Shown: in pieces, positions 5,302 to 6,018 of the stretch | How positions within the stretch are numbered: position 1 is the stretch's first letter | Layout of the letters: each line of letters begins with the position of its first letter | DNA from: Candidatus Nitrosymbiomonas sp. | GTDB taxonomy: Bacteria > Sysuimicrobiota > Sysuimicrobiia > Sysuimicrobiales > Humicultoraceae | Length of the DNA: 6,018 nt | Assembly (NCBI GenBank): GCA_020724185.1 | Contig: DYHL01000141.1 | Span: 1,009-7,026, forward strand | Direction: 5' to 3' | The notes under the pieces: model-generated | Told to the model about the DNA's origin: nothing | Databases searched by the model: none | Seen by the model: the letters and a program-made list of their open reading frames with translations, nothing else | Made by a program: the position numbers and the translations under genes

Positions 5302-6018
5302 ATGTTCCGGAGCATCCGCTGGAGGCTGCTGGCGACCCACCTGGTCGTCATCCTGCTTGCGCTGTCCTTCCTGGGGGTCCACCTGGCGCGGGACGCCGAG
5401 ACCAGGTATCTGGCGCAGGTCCAGATGGGGCTGCTGGCACAGGCGCGGCTGTTCGCGGTGCACCTGCGCGATGCGGTGGCGACCCGCGACCAGGCTCGCA
5501 TCCAGGCGGAGCTGGAGGTCGCGCAGCTCCCTGGGAACCCGCAGGTGATCATCATTGATCGCGATCAGTCCGTGATGGCGTCCCGCCCGACGGTACCTGA
5601 GGCGCGCCTCCAGCAGCACGTGGGCCGCGAAGGCGTCCTGCTGGCGCTCCGCGGGCAGGAGAGCGCCGGGGCTGGTCAGGCCGGCGGCGTGCCCGTGGTC
5701 TTCGGCGCGGTGCCGATCCGGGCAGGAAGGGCAGGCGCCGGTGAAATGGTAATCGGCGCGGTCTACTTGGTCCTTCCGCTGGTGGAGCTTGCCGAGCAGC
5801 TCCGGCACATCCGGGTCTTAGGGGCATGGACGATCCTGGTCACGATCCTCTGGGCCGCCCTCGTGAGCCTGCTGCTGGCCGGCCGGCTCGCCGGGCCGAT
5901 GCAGGAGATGCGCGCGGCGACGGGACGCATGGCCGCCGGTGACCTGGCCGCGCGGGTCCGGGTCCGGACCGCCGACGAACTGGGCGATCTGGCGCGATCC
6001 CTCAACTACATGGCCGCC
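5302..6018 (+). CDS. Sensor histidine kinase, N-terminal part (sensor and HAMP), 3' end outside window
   Basis: The frame starts at ATG 5302, two bases after the regulator stop, and stays open to the last base, giving 239 residues without a stop. Helix 1 spans about 8-28. The extracytoplasmic domain is about 29-171, with a PAS/Cache-like core (V-I-I-I-D-R-D at 82-88, then a G-A-V-P-I-R strand and a G-E-M-V-I-G-A-V-Y strand near 147-155). Helix 2 is about 172-195, followed by a HAMP linker (about 196-239: G-P, M-A-A-G-D-L, D-E-L-G-D-L, L-N). The HisKA and ATPase domains must lie downstream; the catalytic His is not visible here, so the kinase call rests on architecture and pairing with the regulator. 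The sensor domain contains no Cys and only scattered Met and His (M42, H54, M92, H106, M149), so its ligand cannot be read from sequence. Confidence 0.92.
   Translation, partial: MFRSIRWRLLATHLVVILLALSFLGVHLARDAETRYLAQVQMGLLAQARLFAVHLRDAVATRDQARIQAELEVAQLPGNPQVIIIDRDQSVMASRPTVPEARLQQHVGREGVLLALRGQESAGAGQAGGVPVVFGAVPIRAGRAGAGEMVIGAVYLVLPLVELAEQLRHIRVLGAWTILVTILWAALVSLLLAGRLAGPMQEMRAATGRMAAGDLAARVRVRTADELGDLARSLNYMAA

Overview
The window is a GC-rich, tightly packed bacterial segment with eight genes, all on the + strand. The first and last genes are cut by the window edges. High GC, frequent GTG/CTG codons, clear purine-rich ribosome binding sites and stop/start overlaps indicate a bacterial chromosome. 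The sequence alone does not fix the phylum. No RNA gene, insertion sequence, CRISPR array or convincing terminator is visible, and no gene-free stretch exceeds 130 bases.

The left block (3-2500) holds the C-terminal half of a heavy-metal P1B-type ATPase with copper-type signatures (YN in TM7, MxxSS in TM8). It is followed at 3 bases by an unrecognised three-helix membrane protein with an external C-terminal domain. Next comes a secreted or membrane-anchored DUF305 protein built of two closely matching HHQ repeats. Spacing suggests one transcript.

The only real intergenic gap is 2501-2630. It carries three TTCAYG hexamers at exactly 11-base intervals, the layout used by OmpR/PhoB-type regulators. 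The right block follows (2631-6018): a small SHOCT membrane protein, a NapH/CcoG-like membrane polyferredoxin, a two-helix protein with a Met/His-rich outer loop and a cytoplasmic zinc ribbon, an OmpR-family response regulator, and the N-terminal part of its sensor histidine kinase. The gaps are 11, 10, -4 and 2 bases, so this looks like one operon.

The best-supported reading is a metal-homeostasis locus, most likely copper. An exporter, an extracytoplasmic DUF305 metal binder, a possible electron-delivering membrane ferredoxin and a Met/His-rich membrane protein sit under a two-component system. Copper specificity and any cupric reductase role are inferences from family knowledge and neighbourhood, not direct readings.
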